Positions 9,405 to 18,203 of a stretch of 64,000 nt of DNA are shown piece by piece (position 1 is the stretch's first letter; the number at the start of each line of letters is the position of its first letter). The stretch comes from Acidilobus sp. 7A. Its GTDB lineage: Archaea; Thermoproteota; Thermoprotei_A; Sulfolobales; Acidilobaceae. The position numbers and the translations under genes are program-made. Under the pieces are notes generated by a model. The model was given only the letters and a program-made list of their open reading frames with translations, had not been told where the DNA came from and ran no database searches. The stretch covers positions 496,001 to 560,000 of the forward strand of contig NZ_CP010515.1 of assembly GCF_003431325.1 (NCBI RefSeq), in the 5' to 3' direction.

Positions 9405-10397
9405 TCACCTAGCGACCACTTTAAGCTTTCTAACCGCGTAGAGGGGCCTTGTGATGCCTACGCCCTCAAGCAGCTCGCACAGCTTGCAGAGGGCCTTGCC
9501 GTTCGCTGTGGGCTCCCCGCACCTGACGCACCTGCCCAAGCCGCTCTTAGGCGTGACCTTAGACGCCAGGGGCTCAAGCAACCTATCTAGGGACTCCATG
9601 AAGGCCAGCAGCGAGCCGGGGTGCTCACTCTCATACTTGTAGAGCTCTCTTCTCACCTTAGCCCTCAGGGTGGGAAGCTGGTAAATGTAGGGGCACTCGG
9701 TCTCCTGAATGTGGTAACCTTTTAACATGGTGAACGTGGCTGTCTCCCACTCGTATATCTTTCTTAGGGGCTTGATTCTCCTGATGAGCATAGGATCCTT
9801 GACAAGCTCAGCTAGCGGGTGCTGTCTCAGCAGGCTCTGGAGGTCGCCCCTCAATATGTTTATGACCGCGGTCTGGCTCTCGTCGTCAAGGTTATGTGCA
9901 GTGGCAAGCTTATTGACGCCGAGCTCCCTGGCGTAGTAGTTCATTATCCTCCTCCTTGATATGCCGCAGTACGTGCAGGCGCTTATCCTGCTTGAGGCAT
10001 CCCTAGCCTTAGCCATTATCTCGTCAACGCTAAAGCCCACATACTCCTTGATTGAAGTTACTATTACGTCAACTCCAAGCTCCTTGGCAGTCTTAACTAG
10101 GTATCCTGCGTCCTCCTCTTTGTTGTAGCCATGTATGCCTTCAACTATGTTAAGCCCTATAAGCCTGTCAGGCTTGTATATTCTGCTCATGACGTCAAGT
10201 AGCGTGTAGCCGTCCTTGCCGCCGCTCAGGGCGAGCAGCACGACGTCGCCTGGCTCTATCATGCGCCACCTCTCGACCTCGCGCTTAACCCTCGCCGTTA
10301 TATCATCAAAGAAGCACTCTGAGCACAGGGCCTTGCCACTGTGTGGCTGAAACACTGCCGCTGGCCTCATGCCGCACCTGTCGCAGAGCCTCTGCAA
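9405..10397 (-). CDS. ttuA: tRNA 2-thiolation PP-loop ATPase (TtuA/Ncs6 family)
   Basis: 330-aa PP-loop ATPase of the TtuA/CTU1 family, which adenylates and thiolates uridine in tRNA. The N-terminal zinc ribbon has CxxC at residues 5-8 and 25-28. The PP-loop SGGKDG spans 58-63. The ACTYCG segment (about 139-144) and a later Cys in ETECPY are the expected Fe-S ligands, and a C-terminal ribbon has CVRC and CKLC pairs. Start ATG 10397 has a TATA-like CGTATAAGA about 30 nt upstream on the minus strand. Forms a two-gene unit with the radical SAM gene 4 nt away. Whether it modifies U54 (TtuA) or U34 (Ncs6) cannot be told from sequence alone. Confidence 0.88.
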   Translation of the reverse strand: MQRLCDRCGMRPAAVFQPHSGKALCSECFFDDITARVKREVERWRMIEPGDVVLLALSGGKDGYTLLDVMSRIYKPDRLIGLNIVEGIHGYNKEEDAGYLVKTAKELGVDVIVTSIKEYVGFSVDEIMAKARDASSRISACTYCGISRRRIMNYYARELGVNKLATAHNLDDESQTAVINILRGDLQSLLRQHPLAELVKDPMLIRRIKPLRKIYEWETATFTMLKGYHIQETECPYIYQLPTLRAKVRRELYKYESEHPGSLLAFMESLDRLLEPLASKVTPKSGLGRCVRCGEPTANGKALCKLCELLEGVGITRPLYAVRKLKVVAR

Positions 10398-10487
10398 GGG
10401 GCTTCCTTTTCAGACCTAGCTATGAGGTTCTTATACGGCTTTTCATAAAAGGCAATAAAGTTTTGCAGACACAAAGAAGACGAAGCT

Positions 10488-11000
10488 ATGCTAAGTCAAG
10501 AGCCGTCAGCGGCCGTGTTAGTGCTTCTATGGGGCTCGCCGCCCCATGTACTGCTGGAGAGAAAAAGCTGCAGCGTGGCTTCTCGATTTGCCTGCGACGT
10601 CGCGCTTCCAGGGGGCCGTATTAAGAATGGCGAGACGCCTGAGGAGGCGGCCCTCAGGGAGGCCTGGGAGGAGGCCTGGGTTTGTCCATCAATGGTGAGG
10701 GTCCTGGGCAGGCTTGGAGTCTTCAGCACAGTGTCGGAGCCGAAAATATATACCATGGCTATTCTTGCGGAGCCTTGGGGACCTATAGACGTTGCACCAA
10801 GGGATCCTGAGGTTGACGCGGTTTTCTGGGTTAACTTAGAGCACGTAAAGAAGCTCTCAACAGTTCTTCACAGGGGGAGGCAGGTTCAGGGTGTTAAGCT
10901 AGGCAAGGACCTGGTAGTTTGGGGGCTCACGCTTAGGATACTCACGAGTCTCGGCGAGGAGATGGCAACGAGGTCAGTGAAGGACTTTAAGGGTACTTAA
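10488..11000 (+). CDS. Nudix hydrolase (CoA pyrophosphatase-like)
   Basis: 170-aa Nudix hydrolase, which cleaves a nucleoside diphosphate linked to another moiety. The Nudix box fits G-x5-E-x7-REUxEE at residues 43-62 (GRIKNGE ... REAWEE); the usual later Gly is Trp64. The preceding VLLERK and DVALPGGR segments resemble the CoA/acyl-CoA pyrophosphatase subgroup. Diverges from ttuA across a 90-nt AT-rich interval, and its last 14 nt overlap the end of the convergent GH57 gene. The substrate is unproven. Confidence 0.85.
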   Translation: MLSQEPSAAVLVLLWGSPPHVLLERKSCSVASRFACDVALPGGRIKNGETPEEAALREAWEEAWVCPSMVRVLGRLGVFSTVSEPKIYTMAILAEPWGPIDVAPRDPEVDAVFWVNLEHVKKLSTVLHRGRQVQGVKLGKDLVVWGLTLRILTSLGEEMATRSVKDFKGT

Positions 11001-13407
11001 CCTTAAGCGTAGAGGCTATGACCTTATAAATATCATCTAAGTTCTGAGGTAGCTTAAGGGTCCTCAGAGTCCTGTTGCGTAGCCTCACAAACTCGACCTG
11101 CGCTGGGATCAGGTAATCCTCGTCTAGGCGGAGCAGTGAGTAGGATGAGAGGAGGGAGGAGAGCTGACCAACAGCGTCCAAGTTCATTGGGTCAGCCTCT
11201 AGCTCCTTCAGCAAGTCAAGCATCTTGCTTGCGAAGGCCTTAGGTATCTCATGATCAACCTTTAAGCTGCTGCTAGAAACCCACTTGCTAAGCTCATAGA
11301 GTAAGGACGTGTTAAGCGGGCTCTCGGCCAGCAGCTGAAGTATAGACCTCTCAACGAAGTACTCAACCAGGTGCTCAAAGGTCCTCGGGTAGTCCATGCC
11401 TAGCAGCCTGACATACTGCATGAGAGGCATATAGTTATCATAGAGCACGTCAAACTGGTGCGAGAGGTCTACAATGGCGCTCTCCATTACGTGGTTCAGG
11501 ATAACCCTCTGCTCATCCTTCAGCGACCGCTGAGGGTCTATGAAGCCCTCCCCAAACAGGGAGCTTAGCCTGTTGACGAGCTCTGGCATCATGCCCTTTG
11601 AGAACAGCTCATTCATATCCTTCTCAAGGGATTCGTACTCCTGCATCGACGATACAATCTTCGCTCCGCCGAAGACGTCGTACCAGCCGTAATAGGCCGC
11701 TGCAAACATGACGTGGTAATAGGACCACGTGACCTTGGATATAAACGTAGCGACGCCGCTGACAGCCCTGAATCTGCCGAGCCTGAGCGGCGTGAACTTC
11801 TCTATTACGACCCTATAGGAGTAAAAGTCCGTCTCCTGCTTAAGGGGCTCAAAGAGCAATCTCATGGCTAGCATAGCTGCCATCCTCTCGGGTGTAACGG
11901 CCGCGCTCGCAGCGTATCTCAAGTAAATGTCCTTTCCGGAGCCCGCCGAGGGAACGTTAGATTTGGCCTCATCTAGAATCTCGAGCACCTTCGGCTCCAG
12001 GTCGCTGCCTGTGAGCGAGCGGAGCAGCTCGAGGGTCCTCCTCATATGAAGCATGGACTGGATGGGCTCAGGCCTGAGTATGTCCTCAAAGAACCACGCG
12101 TCACTTGACTGCATGAGCAGGGCTTGCCTCATCATCTCAAGAAGCGTTAAGGACTTAATCTTAGGGTCCTCCTCGTGAGTCTTCAGGTGCTTCCTTAGAA
12201 ACTCCGACATGACCTCCTCGGAGGAACCCTCGGAGAGAGCAGAGCCATAGTCAAGGAGGGCCCTCTTCGGGTCCACGAAAAGCTCGCTGCCTGTTTTAAG
12301 GAACGTGTTAAGGGCCTCCAGGGCAACATAGTCAACAGCGTTCCTGAGCGGCGTCCTCCACGCCTGCGTCCAACCAGGCCTTATGTCAGAGCCGCAGCCG
12401 CAGTTGCTTCTCCACCTCTCAACGCCGTGCGGGCAGCTCCATGAGGTGTTCTCAGCCACCTCAACCTCAAGCTCAGGCGGGGATGTCTTTGAGAAGTACT
12501 CGCCGAGGTTAGTTAATGATATGCCGTACCCAGGAGCTAACGAGAACGCTCTGGCGAGTTCGATCTCCCCCCTCTTCTTGTGATGTCCAAAGGTCTCGCC
12601 GTCGACGGCTATGGTTACCAGCTGGGGCCTGTTTGAGTTGCTATCATAAGCCTCAAGGGCCCTCCTTAGCAGTAGCTCGCCGCTCTTCAGCGCGTCGCCA
12701 AAAGCTATGAGCCCTGAGAGCCACTTGTTGTAAAGTATAACGCCTATTTCCTTGCCAGAGGGCAGCACCGCCTTGTACGTGACCCTGGCGTCAACGGTGT
12801 GCTCATCAACGGCCTTTTTACTTCCACCTGGCCCTATGACGTTCTTGACCTGGTTAGGGCCCAGCAGGACAAACTTTATGCCATAGTCGCTGAGCAGCTC
12901 GAGCGTGACATTATCAACAGCCGCCTCTGGCAGCCAGAAGCCCTCGGGCTCGCGCTCAAAGTACTTTTCGAAGTACCTTATTCCCCACGCTATTGCCGTT
13001 TCTCTGTACTCCCTGCTCGACAGAGGCAATATTATGTGGGCGTAGGGCTGGGCTATGGCGTTACCGTGGCCAGACCGAGCTGCAACGCTCTCCTTGTCCG
13101 CCTCAACAATAGCGTTAAGGACGCTGGGGTAGTTCTTGGCAAGGTACTCAAGCAGGAGGGGGCCAAAGCTGAAGGTGAGGTAGAGGTAGTTATTGAAAAA
13201 GTCCTCCACGAGCCCATGATCATCCTCTAGCTTTGCCCTGGAGTTGCTCTCGTAGCACTCCTTGGTTATGCGGTCGTTCCAGTCATGATAAGGCTTAACG
13301 GACGGATCGTAGTCTATCTCCCCCGTCCATGGGTTGAACCTAGGGGGCTGGTAGAAGTGCCCAAAGACCGCTAGGTACTTGTTATCAGGGCTCACACCAT
13401 TGTCCAT
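10987..13407 (-). CDS. GH57-family glycoside hydrolase with DUF3536
   Basis: 806-aa protein of the GH57/DUF3536 architecture. GH57 motif 1 is GHFYQPPR at residues 16-23; the nucleophile motif is WLPEAA near residue 160; and the acid motif is [10 protein letters not shown] near residue 270. The Trp- and Cys-containing segment around residues 340-365 (SCPHGVERW) is typical of this subgroup, and the C-terminal half is the helical DUF3536 domain. No signal peptide, so probably intracellular; a substrate such as glycogen or another alpha-glucan is likely but not shown. Start ATG 13407; its 3' end overlaps the Nudix gene by 14 nt in convergent orientation. Confidence 0.9.
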   Translation of the reverse strand: MDNGVSPDNKYLAVFGHFYQPPRFNPWTGEIDYDPSVKPYHDWNDRITKECYESNSRAKLEDDHGLVEDFFNNYLYLTFSFGPLLLEYLAKNYPSVLNAIVEADKESVAARSGHGNAIAQPYAHIILPLSSREYRETAIAWGIRYFEKYFEREPEGFWLPEAAVDNVTLELLSDYGIKFVLLGPNQVKNVIGPGGSKKAVDEHTVDARVTYKAVLPSGKEIGVILYNKWLSGLIAFGDALKSGELLLRRALEAYDSNSNRPQLVTIAVDGETFGHHKKRGEIELARAFSLAPGYGISLTNLGEYFSKTSPPELEVEVAENTSWSCPHGVERWRSNCGCGSDIRPGWTQAWRTPLRNAVDYVALEALNTFLKTGSELFVDPKRALLDYGSALSEGSSEEVMSEFLRKHLKTHEEDPKIKSLTLLEMMRQALLMQSSDAWFFEDILRPEPIQSMLHMRRTLELLRSLTGSDLEPKVLEILDEAKSNVPSAGSGKDIYLRYAASAAVTPERMAAMLAMRLLFEPLKQETDFYSYRVVIEKFTPLRLGRFRAVSGVATFISKVTWSYYHVMFAAAYYGWYDVFGGAKIVSSMQEYESLEKDMNELFSKGMMPELVNRLSSLFGEGFIDPQRSLKDEQRVILNHVMESAIVDLSHQFDVLYDNYMPLMQYVRLLGMDYPRTFEHLVEYFVERSILQLLAESPLNTSLLYELSKWVSSSSLKVDHEIPKAFASKMLDLLKELEADPMNLDAVGQLSSLLSSYSLLRLDEDYLIPAQVEFVRLRNRTLRTLKLPQNLDDIYKVIASTLKVKYP

Positions 13408-13678
13408 AGGCTTTCATAAGTTATAGCGGGGTCGACGCTTATAAGTGCGTCTAATAATCCACCGCAGGAATTGATGGAGAGTCCTTTTATACAACTAAAG
13501 TTCGTCCGCAACTAGAGACTTAGCTGTTTGCACGTTTCAGCTTCAGGGTAACGAGCCCATCGATGTACAGCGATATTATCAGCGTGTAGCCAAGAGCATG
13601 TGCTAATGAGGTGGGGCTGTTGCATGGTTGGTGTTTAGTGGTTGAGTTTATAAGCCATAGTTTTGTTTTTAATTATTA

Positions 13679-14455
13679 TTGATGCCAGTGCCTTCGGAGA
13701 GGCTACTGAGGTCTAAGGAGGTCAGCGAGTACAGGCCAAGGGGCTACATAACAGTTGACGTTAATGAGAACTCTGAGGCCGTCCTCATTGACGGCGTCGT
13801 CTACCTCCTCGAGACGGACCTGAGCGAGGTGACCCTTGGCTATTATTACAGGAGGAAGAGGGTCCAGGAGAAATATGATGAGGTCTACGACCCATGCAGC
13901 AGGCCCGCTAGGAGGATATTCAAGAGGCTGAGTAACAATGAGAGGGTCCTCAAGAGGGAGATAAGGTGGAAGCTGGCCGCCCTAATTGTCAGGGAGGCAG
14001 CAAAAAGGCAGGCTGTCATAGTTCTTGAGAGGCTGCAGGGAGCCCGTCAACCACATGATTGAACACGTCAAGGACCCCAGCTCGGGCACAGAATTTTCCA
14101 GGCTGCGTTCAAAGGAATGCAGACGACCATTGAGGAGAAGGCAAGGGGGTATGAAGTTCCAGTCATTTACATTGACCCCAGGAACACGTCAAGGGCTTGC
14201 CCTATACACGGTGCCGAGATGATATACGGTAAGGACAGGCGCGGCACCTGCTCTAAGGGAGAGGAGACGTGGCACAGGAATGTAGTCGCCTGCTATAACC
14301 TCCTCCTGAGGGCCCTCGGCGGCGATGGGGGCGCTGCCCCAAGCCGCCTGAGGGCCTTGGCCACCGTAGATAGGGGCCCCGCGCCGCTGGTCTTGACGAC
14401 CGCCCATGAGCCCACGCCGATTGCTTATGAGGCGTGGGTAAGGTGGGGTCCCTAG
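13679..14455 (+). pseudogene. tnpB: Degenerate TnpB (IS200/IS605 OrfB-type) remnant
   Basis: The C-terminal half of a TnpB nuclease broken over three frames. Frame 1 (13679-about 14040) carries RuvC-I (TVDVNENS), the region with YYRRKRVQEKY, and RuvC-II (IVLERL). Frame 2 continues with HMIEHVKDP from about 14040, and frame 3 from about 14085 with GHRIFQAAFKGMQ through VPVIYIDPRNTSRACPIHG. At least two frameshifts are therefore needed. The N-terminal bridge-helix half is missing. The RuvC-III segment reads WHRNVVACYN, with Asn where an Asp is expected, so catalysis would be lost even if the frame were repaired. No TnpA transposase is nearby. A dead, immobile remnant. Confidence 0.85.
14411..14438 (+). 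repeat. Hairpin at right end of the TnpB remnant
   Basis: Perfect 8-nt inverted repeat CCCACGCC / GGCGTGGG separated by 12 nt, lying inside the last codons of the tnpB remnant. This is where IS605-type elements carry the right-end hairpin and the scaffold of the associated guide RNA, so it is probably a relic of the element end. Confidence 0.45.
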
Positions 14456-14552
14456 GTGCATCAAATGATCATAGACAAACAGGAATGAGCATCTAGGGGC
14501 AAACGGTTTAATAAGAGGGACATCATGCCTCAAGAGGTTGTGGAGTGGTAGC

Positions 14553-15167
14553 ATGAAGCCCTCAAGAGACGATTATAAGACAGTTTTCCTGGTCCTTCTT
14601 CCATACCTTCTGTTTTACCTCTCGTTTAGGGTGTTCTCAACATACTTCCTCTACTCTATGGCTATCTCAACCTTCATTATGGCCCTCTCAGCACTTGCCC
14701 TCTTCCCCTCAATAAAGGGGCTTTACACCATTTCTGCGAAGGTTGCTATGGCCATACCGTTTGCAGGGCTTGCCTACCTTCTGTTTTACCTGGGCTGGGT
14801 TGGCACAGTTTATCTAGGTCTATCAAAGGGCGTCTACTTCATCTACGACATAGTCCCGCGCCAGGCCTTCTCGCTGTTAGCGCTTATGATTATAGGGCTC
14901 TCAGAGGAGCCCTACTGGAGGGGCTTTATACAGAAGGTCGTTGTTAAGGACAGGCTGAAGCTGAGTTGGCCCGTGGCGGCGCTCTTCTACGGCATAGTTC
15001 ACATAGTTACGGGCGACCTTGTCCTGCCCCTAGCGGCCTTCGTCTTCGGCCTCGTAATGTCATGGGCTGCCGAGAGGTATGGTCTCCTGACGTCAAGCGT
15101 GGCCCACGTGCTTTGGCTTTACATTATACTTTACCTAGTCCCTGTCGTCAGGTTACCGTTACCTTAG
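14553..15167 (+). CDS. CPBP-family intramembrane metalloprotease
   Basis: 204-aa membrane protein with about six to seven hydrophobic segments. The CPBP (CAAX protease/bacteriocin-processing) motifs are in order: EEPYWRG near residue 120 (motif 1, E-E-x3-R), FYGIVH near 150 (motif 2) and HVLW near 190. It is expected to cleave within the membrane; the substrate is unknown. I prefer ATG 14553, which has GGAGTGG 6 nt upstream, over the in-frame TTG at 14538. The last 9 nt overlap the end of convergent gcvPB. It follows the tnpB remnant by about 100 nt with no other partner. Confidence 0.82.
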   Translation: MKPSRDDYKTVFLVLLPYLLFYLSFRVFSTYFLYSMAISTFIMALSALALFPSIKGLYTISAKVAMAIPFAGLAYLLFYLGWVGTVYLGLSKGVYFIYDIVPRQAFSLLALMIIGLSEEPYWRGFIQKVVVKDRLKLSWPVAALFYGIVHIVTGDLVLPLAAFVFGLVMSWAAERYGLLTSSVAHVLWLYIILYLVPVVRLPLP

Positions 15168-16724
15168 AGCTATGTCCTTACCTGATGCCCTGGCCCTAAG
15201 CACTCTGTACGTCGGGGTTACGCTCCTCGGGTGGTTCGCTTTAACAACGTCAACGCGGGCGGAGCTGGTGTGGCGTGGCGCCGACCTCAGGCTCTCCGGG
15301 TCCTTGCGGGCCAGCTCCTCCGCCTCCTTAAGCCTCTCAACATACCTATCAATGTTCTCCTTGGTCTCAGACTCTGTGAACTCAAACATGAGCGCCTCCT
15401 TAACTATCAACGGGAAGTACATAGTTGGAGCGTATAGGCCTGCGTCAAGAAGGTACTTACTCACGTCCTCAGCCGAGACCCCGGTCTCGTTGAGGAGGGG
15501 CTCGGCACTCAGCACGGCCTCGTGCTTCCTCGGCCTCCCCTTGGCGTAAGGCATTGAGAACAGTTTCGTCTCCCTCAGAACCCTTGATATAAAGTAGTTA
15601 GTGTTAAGGGTCGCCACCTCACCAGCAGTCCTAAGGCCCTGAGGTCCAAGGGAGAGTATGTAGACGTAGGCCCAGACCAGCTGGGGTATGTTGCCAAGGA
15701 AAGGCCTTATGGAGCCAGGGCTCCTAGGGCCCCTCCACATAACTCTGTACACGTTGCTATCCTTGTCATAGTAAACGACAGGGCCCGGCAGCACGTCGCT
15801 CAACTTGACGCCGCTAGTAATCTCGCGGTCCTTTATGCACACGGGGCCTGCCCCTGGCCCTCCGCCTCCATGTGGTGTTGAGAACGTCTTATGCAAGTTG
15901 AGGTGAGCGACGTCAAAGCCCATGTCGCCGGGCCTCGCGCGACCCATTATCCCGTTAAGGTTGGCCCCATCGTAGTACAGGAGCCCGTCGACAGCATGGA
16001 CGTCCCTCGCAACGTCTAGTATCCTCTCCTCAAAGAGCCCCAGGGTCGACGGGTTCGTCAACATGAGGCCGGCCGTCTGCGGCCCAAGGGCTGCCCTGAA
16101 GGCCTCATAGTCCATGTTGCCATCCTCGGCTGTCGGGATCTCGACGACCTTGAAGCCCCCCATGGCAGCGCTGGCTGGGTTGGTGCCGTGGGCGGAGTCA
16201 GGCACTATTATCTCCTTCTTTACGGCGTCCTGTCCCTTGACGACGTGGTATGCCCTTATGATAGCGACGCCCGTGAACTCGCCCTGGGCCCCAGCCGCTG
16301 GCGCCAGGGTGCAGACGTCCATGCCAGTTATAGCTTTAAGCCACTCCTGGAGCTCATAGAGCATCCTAAGCAGACCCTGGATCCTCTCCTCAGGCATCAG
16401 GGGGTGGAGCTGCTCAAGCCTCCAGTCAAAGCCGTACTTAAGGCCTATGCGTGGGTTGTACTTCATTGTGCAGCTGCCCAGCGGCACGGGGCCGCTATCA
16501 ACGCCATATGACATCTCTGAGAGCCTTGTGAAGTGCCTGACGACCTCGACCTCGCTGACCTCTGGCAGCTCAGGCTCCCTGTCCCTTGCAAGCTCCTTTG
16601 GAATTGCAGGGTCGCCGAGCGTTCTCTTAAAGTCATCGCTTAGTCCTGAGAAGACGAGCCCCCTTCTGCCGCGGCTCAGCTCATATATCAGGGGCTCACC
16701 CCACCTTGCCTGCTCAAAGGTCAA
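15159..16724 (-). CDS. gcvPB: Glycine dehydrogenase (decarboxylating) subunit 2
   Basis: 521-aa C-terminal half of the split P-protein. It binds pyridoxal phosphate and, with subunit 1, decarboxylates glycine and passes the aminomethyl group to H-protein lipoate. The PLP lysine is in LHKTFSTPHGGG at about residue 279, followed by the glycine-rich loop GGGGPGAGP. I choose TTG 16724: it overlaps the gcvPA stop as TTGA and has a strong GGAGGTG 8 nt upstream, whereas the longer frame from 16808 would add a low-complexity leader in the gcvPA coding region. No gcvH or gcvT lies in the window. Confidence 0.95.
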   Translation of the reverse strand: MTFEQARWGEPLIYELSRGRRGLVFSGLSDDFKRTLGDPAIPKELARDREPELPEVSEVEVVRHFTRLSEMSYGVDSGPVPLGSCTMKYNPRIGLKYGFDWRLEQLHPLMPEERIQGLLRMLYELQEWLKAITGMDVCTLAPAAGAQGEFTGVAIIRAYHVVKGQDAVKKEIIVPDSAHGTNPASAAMGGFKVVEIPTAEDGNMDYEAFRAALGPQTAGLMLTNPSTLGLFEERILDVARDVHAVDGLLYYDGANLNGIMGRARPGDMGFDVAHLNLHKTFSTPHGGGGPGAGPVCIKDREITSGVKLSDVLPGPVVYYDKDSNVYRVMWRGPRSPGSIRPFLGNIPQLVWAYVYILSLGPQGLRTAGEVATLNTNYFISRVLRETKLFSMPYAKGRPRKHEAVLSAEPLLNETGVSAEDVSKYLLDAGLYAPTMYFPLIVKEALMFEFTESETKENIDRYVERLKEAEELARKDPESLRSAPRHTSSARVDVVKANHPRSVTPTYRVLRARASGKDIALR

Positions 16725-18115
16725 TGTGAGTCCACCTCCATCATGGAGCTCACTAGCTCCTCTATGTTGTTCTTGCTGTGCAGCTCGCTGAAGCTCAGAA
16801 GCCCCCACCTCTCACTGGCCCAGCTCACGTAGCTGGACAGAGGGAGGCCAGCCATGATGCCTTTATCGAACAGTCTAAGCCAGACATCTCTGTAAGGGGC
16901 CCTGGTCTCGACTATGAAGTCCTCAAAGAACTCGCCTGAGAGCGGCAGCTTATACCCAGCCTTTGTGAGGAGCTGCGCCGCGTAGTGAGCTCTGTGCCAT
17001 ATGGCCTCTGCTAACTCTTTAATGCCCTTAGGGCCGAGGAGCGACAGGTAAACGGCAGCAGCTATCGCGTTGAGGGCGGCGTTCGTAGTTATGTTGCTGG
17101 TGGCCTTTGACCTCCTTATGTGCTGTTCCCTTGTCTGGAGTATCATCGTGAACGCGCGGGAGCTGCCGTCCTTAGTAGTCGTGAGCCCTATTATCCTGCC
17201 TGGCATTTGCTTTATCAGCTGGCCGTCCCACTTGACAGCGAATATGCCAAGCGTTGAGCCCCCTGCGTAAACGCCAAGGCCGAGGGGCTGCCCCTCGCCA
17301 ACAGCTATATCAGCGTCGAGCTCCCCAGGCGGCTTATAGAGGCCAGCCGTGATCGGGTCAAGGCCTACTACGAAGAGGGCCCCAGCGTCATGTGAGACCT
17401 CCGCTAAGCCTCTAGCGTTAAGGTCTACTATTCCGGTGAACGTGTAGGGAAGCTCCATGTAAACGGCCGATGCACCGCCGTTGCTGAGCTTCTCCTTGAC
17501 GTCCTCCAGGTTCGCGTACCCAGTGCTTCTGTCGGTGGCGTAGAACTCAATCTCTATGTCCTGCGGCCACGCATAAACCTTGAGAGTCGAGAGGTGGAAG
17601 GGGTTTATTACGTCGGGCACTAGGACGCGCTTGATACCCTTGACTCTAACTGCCATCAGCGCGGCCTCGCCGAGGGCACTTGCCCAGTCATACATGCTTG
17701 AGTTGACGACGTCCATCTCAAGCAGGTCTGCCATGAGGCTCTGATACTCAAACAGGGCCTGCTGGAGCCCCTGGCTGACCTCAGCCTGATAGGGGGTGTA
17801 GGCCGTGAGGAACTCGCCGCGTCTTACGATTTCTGTCACTACGGGAGGCACGTAATGAGGCCTCACGCCTCCCCCAGCAAAAGGCGGAATCCTAAGCTGC
17901 GTGACGTTTCCTAGTCTATCCTCCACTATTGCAGAGACCTCAACCTCGCTGAGGGGTCTGCCAGCGCCTATAGGTAAGGAGTTCCACCTGTGCTCGTCTA
18001 GGAAGAGTTCCCTCGGTATGTCGGAGTAAAGCTCATCTGTGCTCTTCGCGCCAATAATCGTTAACATCTCTTCAACGAAGCTCCTTGAGGAGTTAGGCAT
18101 CCATGGGTAGCTCAA
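16721..18115 (-). CDS. gcvPA: Glycine dehydrogenase (decarboxylating) subunit 1
   Basis: 464-aa N-terminal half of the split glycine decarboxylase P-protein. It has the PLP-fold features without the lysine, and the conserved early segment PPFAGGGVRPHYVPPVV and TPYQAEVSQG near residue 115 are characteristic. Forms a heterotetramer with gcvPB, with which it overlaps by 4 nt (TTGA). Start TTG 18115; a TATA-like CTTAAAAAT sits about 35 nt upstream, suggesting a very short leader. ATG at 18100 is the alternative start. Confidence 0.94.
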   Translation of the reverse strand: MSYPWMPNSSRSFVEEMLTIIGAKSTDELYSDIPRELFLDEHRWNSLPIGAGRPLSEVEVSAIVEDRLGNVTQLRIPPFAGGGVRPHYVPPVVTEIVRRGEFLTAYTPYQAEVSQGLQQALFEYQSLMADLLEMDVVNSSMYDWASALGEAALMAVRVKGIKRVLVPDVINPFHLSTLKVYAWPQDIEIEFYATDRSTGYANLEDVKEKLSNGGASAVYMELPYTFTGIVDLNARGLAEVSHDAGALFVVGLDPITAGLYKPPGELDADIAVGEGQPLGLGVYAGGSTLGIFAVKWDGQLIKQMPGRIIGLTTTKDGSSRAFTMILQTREQHIRRSKATSNITTNAALNAIAAAVYLSLLGPKGIKELAEAIWHRAHYAAQLLTKAGYKLPLSGEFFEDFIVETRAPYRDVWLRLFDKGIMAGLPLSSYVSWASERWGLLSFSELHSKNNIEELVSSMMEVDSH

Positions 18116-18203
18116 AGTTCAGCCCGGGTCGTCTAGGACTTCGTCATTTTTAAGCTTGAGAATGAGGGTCTTAAATGACTGCAAGTGGCGCAGTGCAACA
18201 GCT

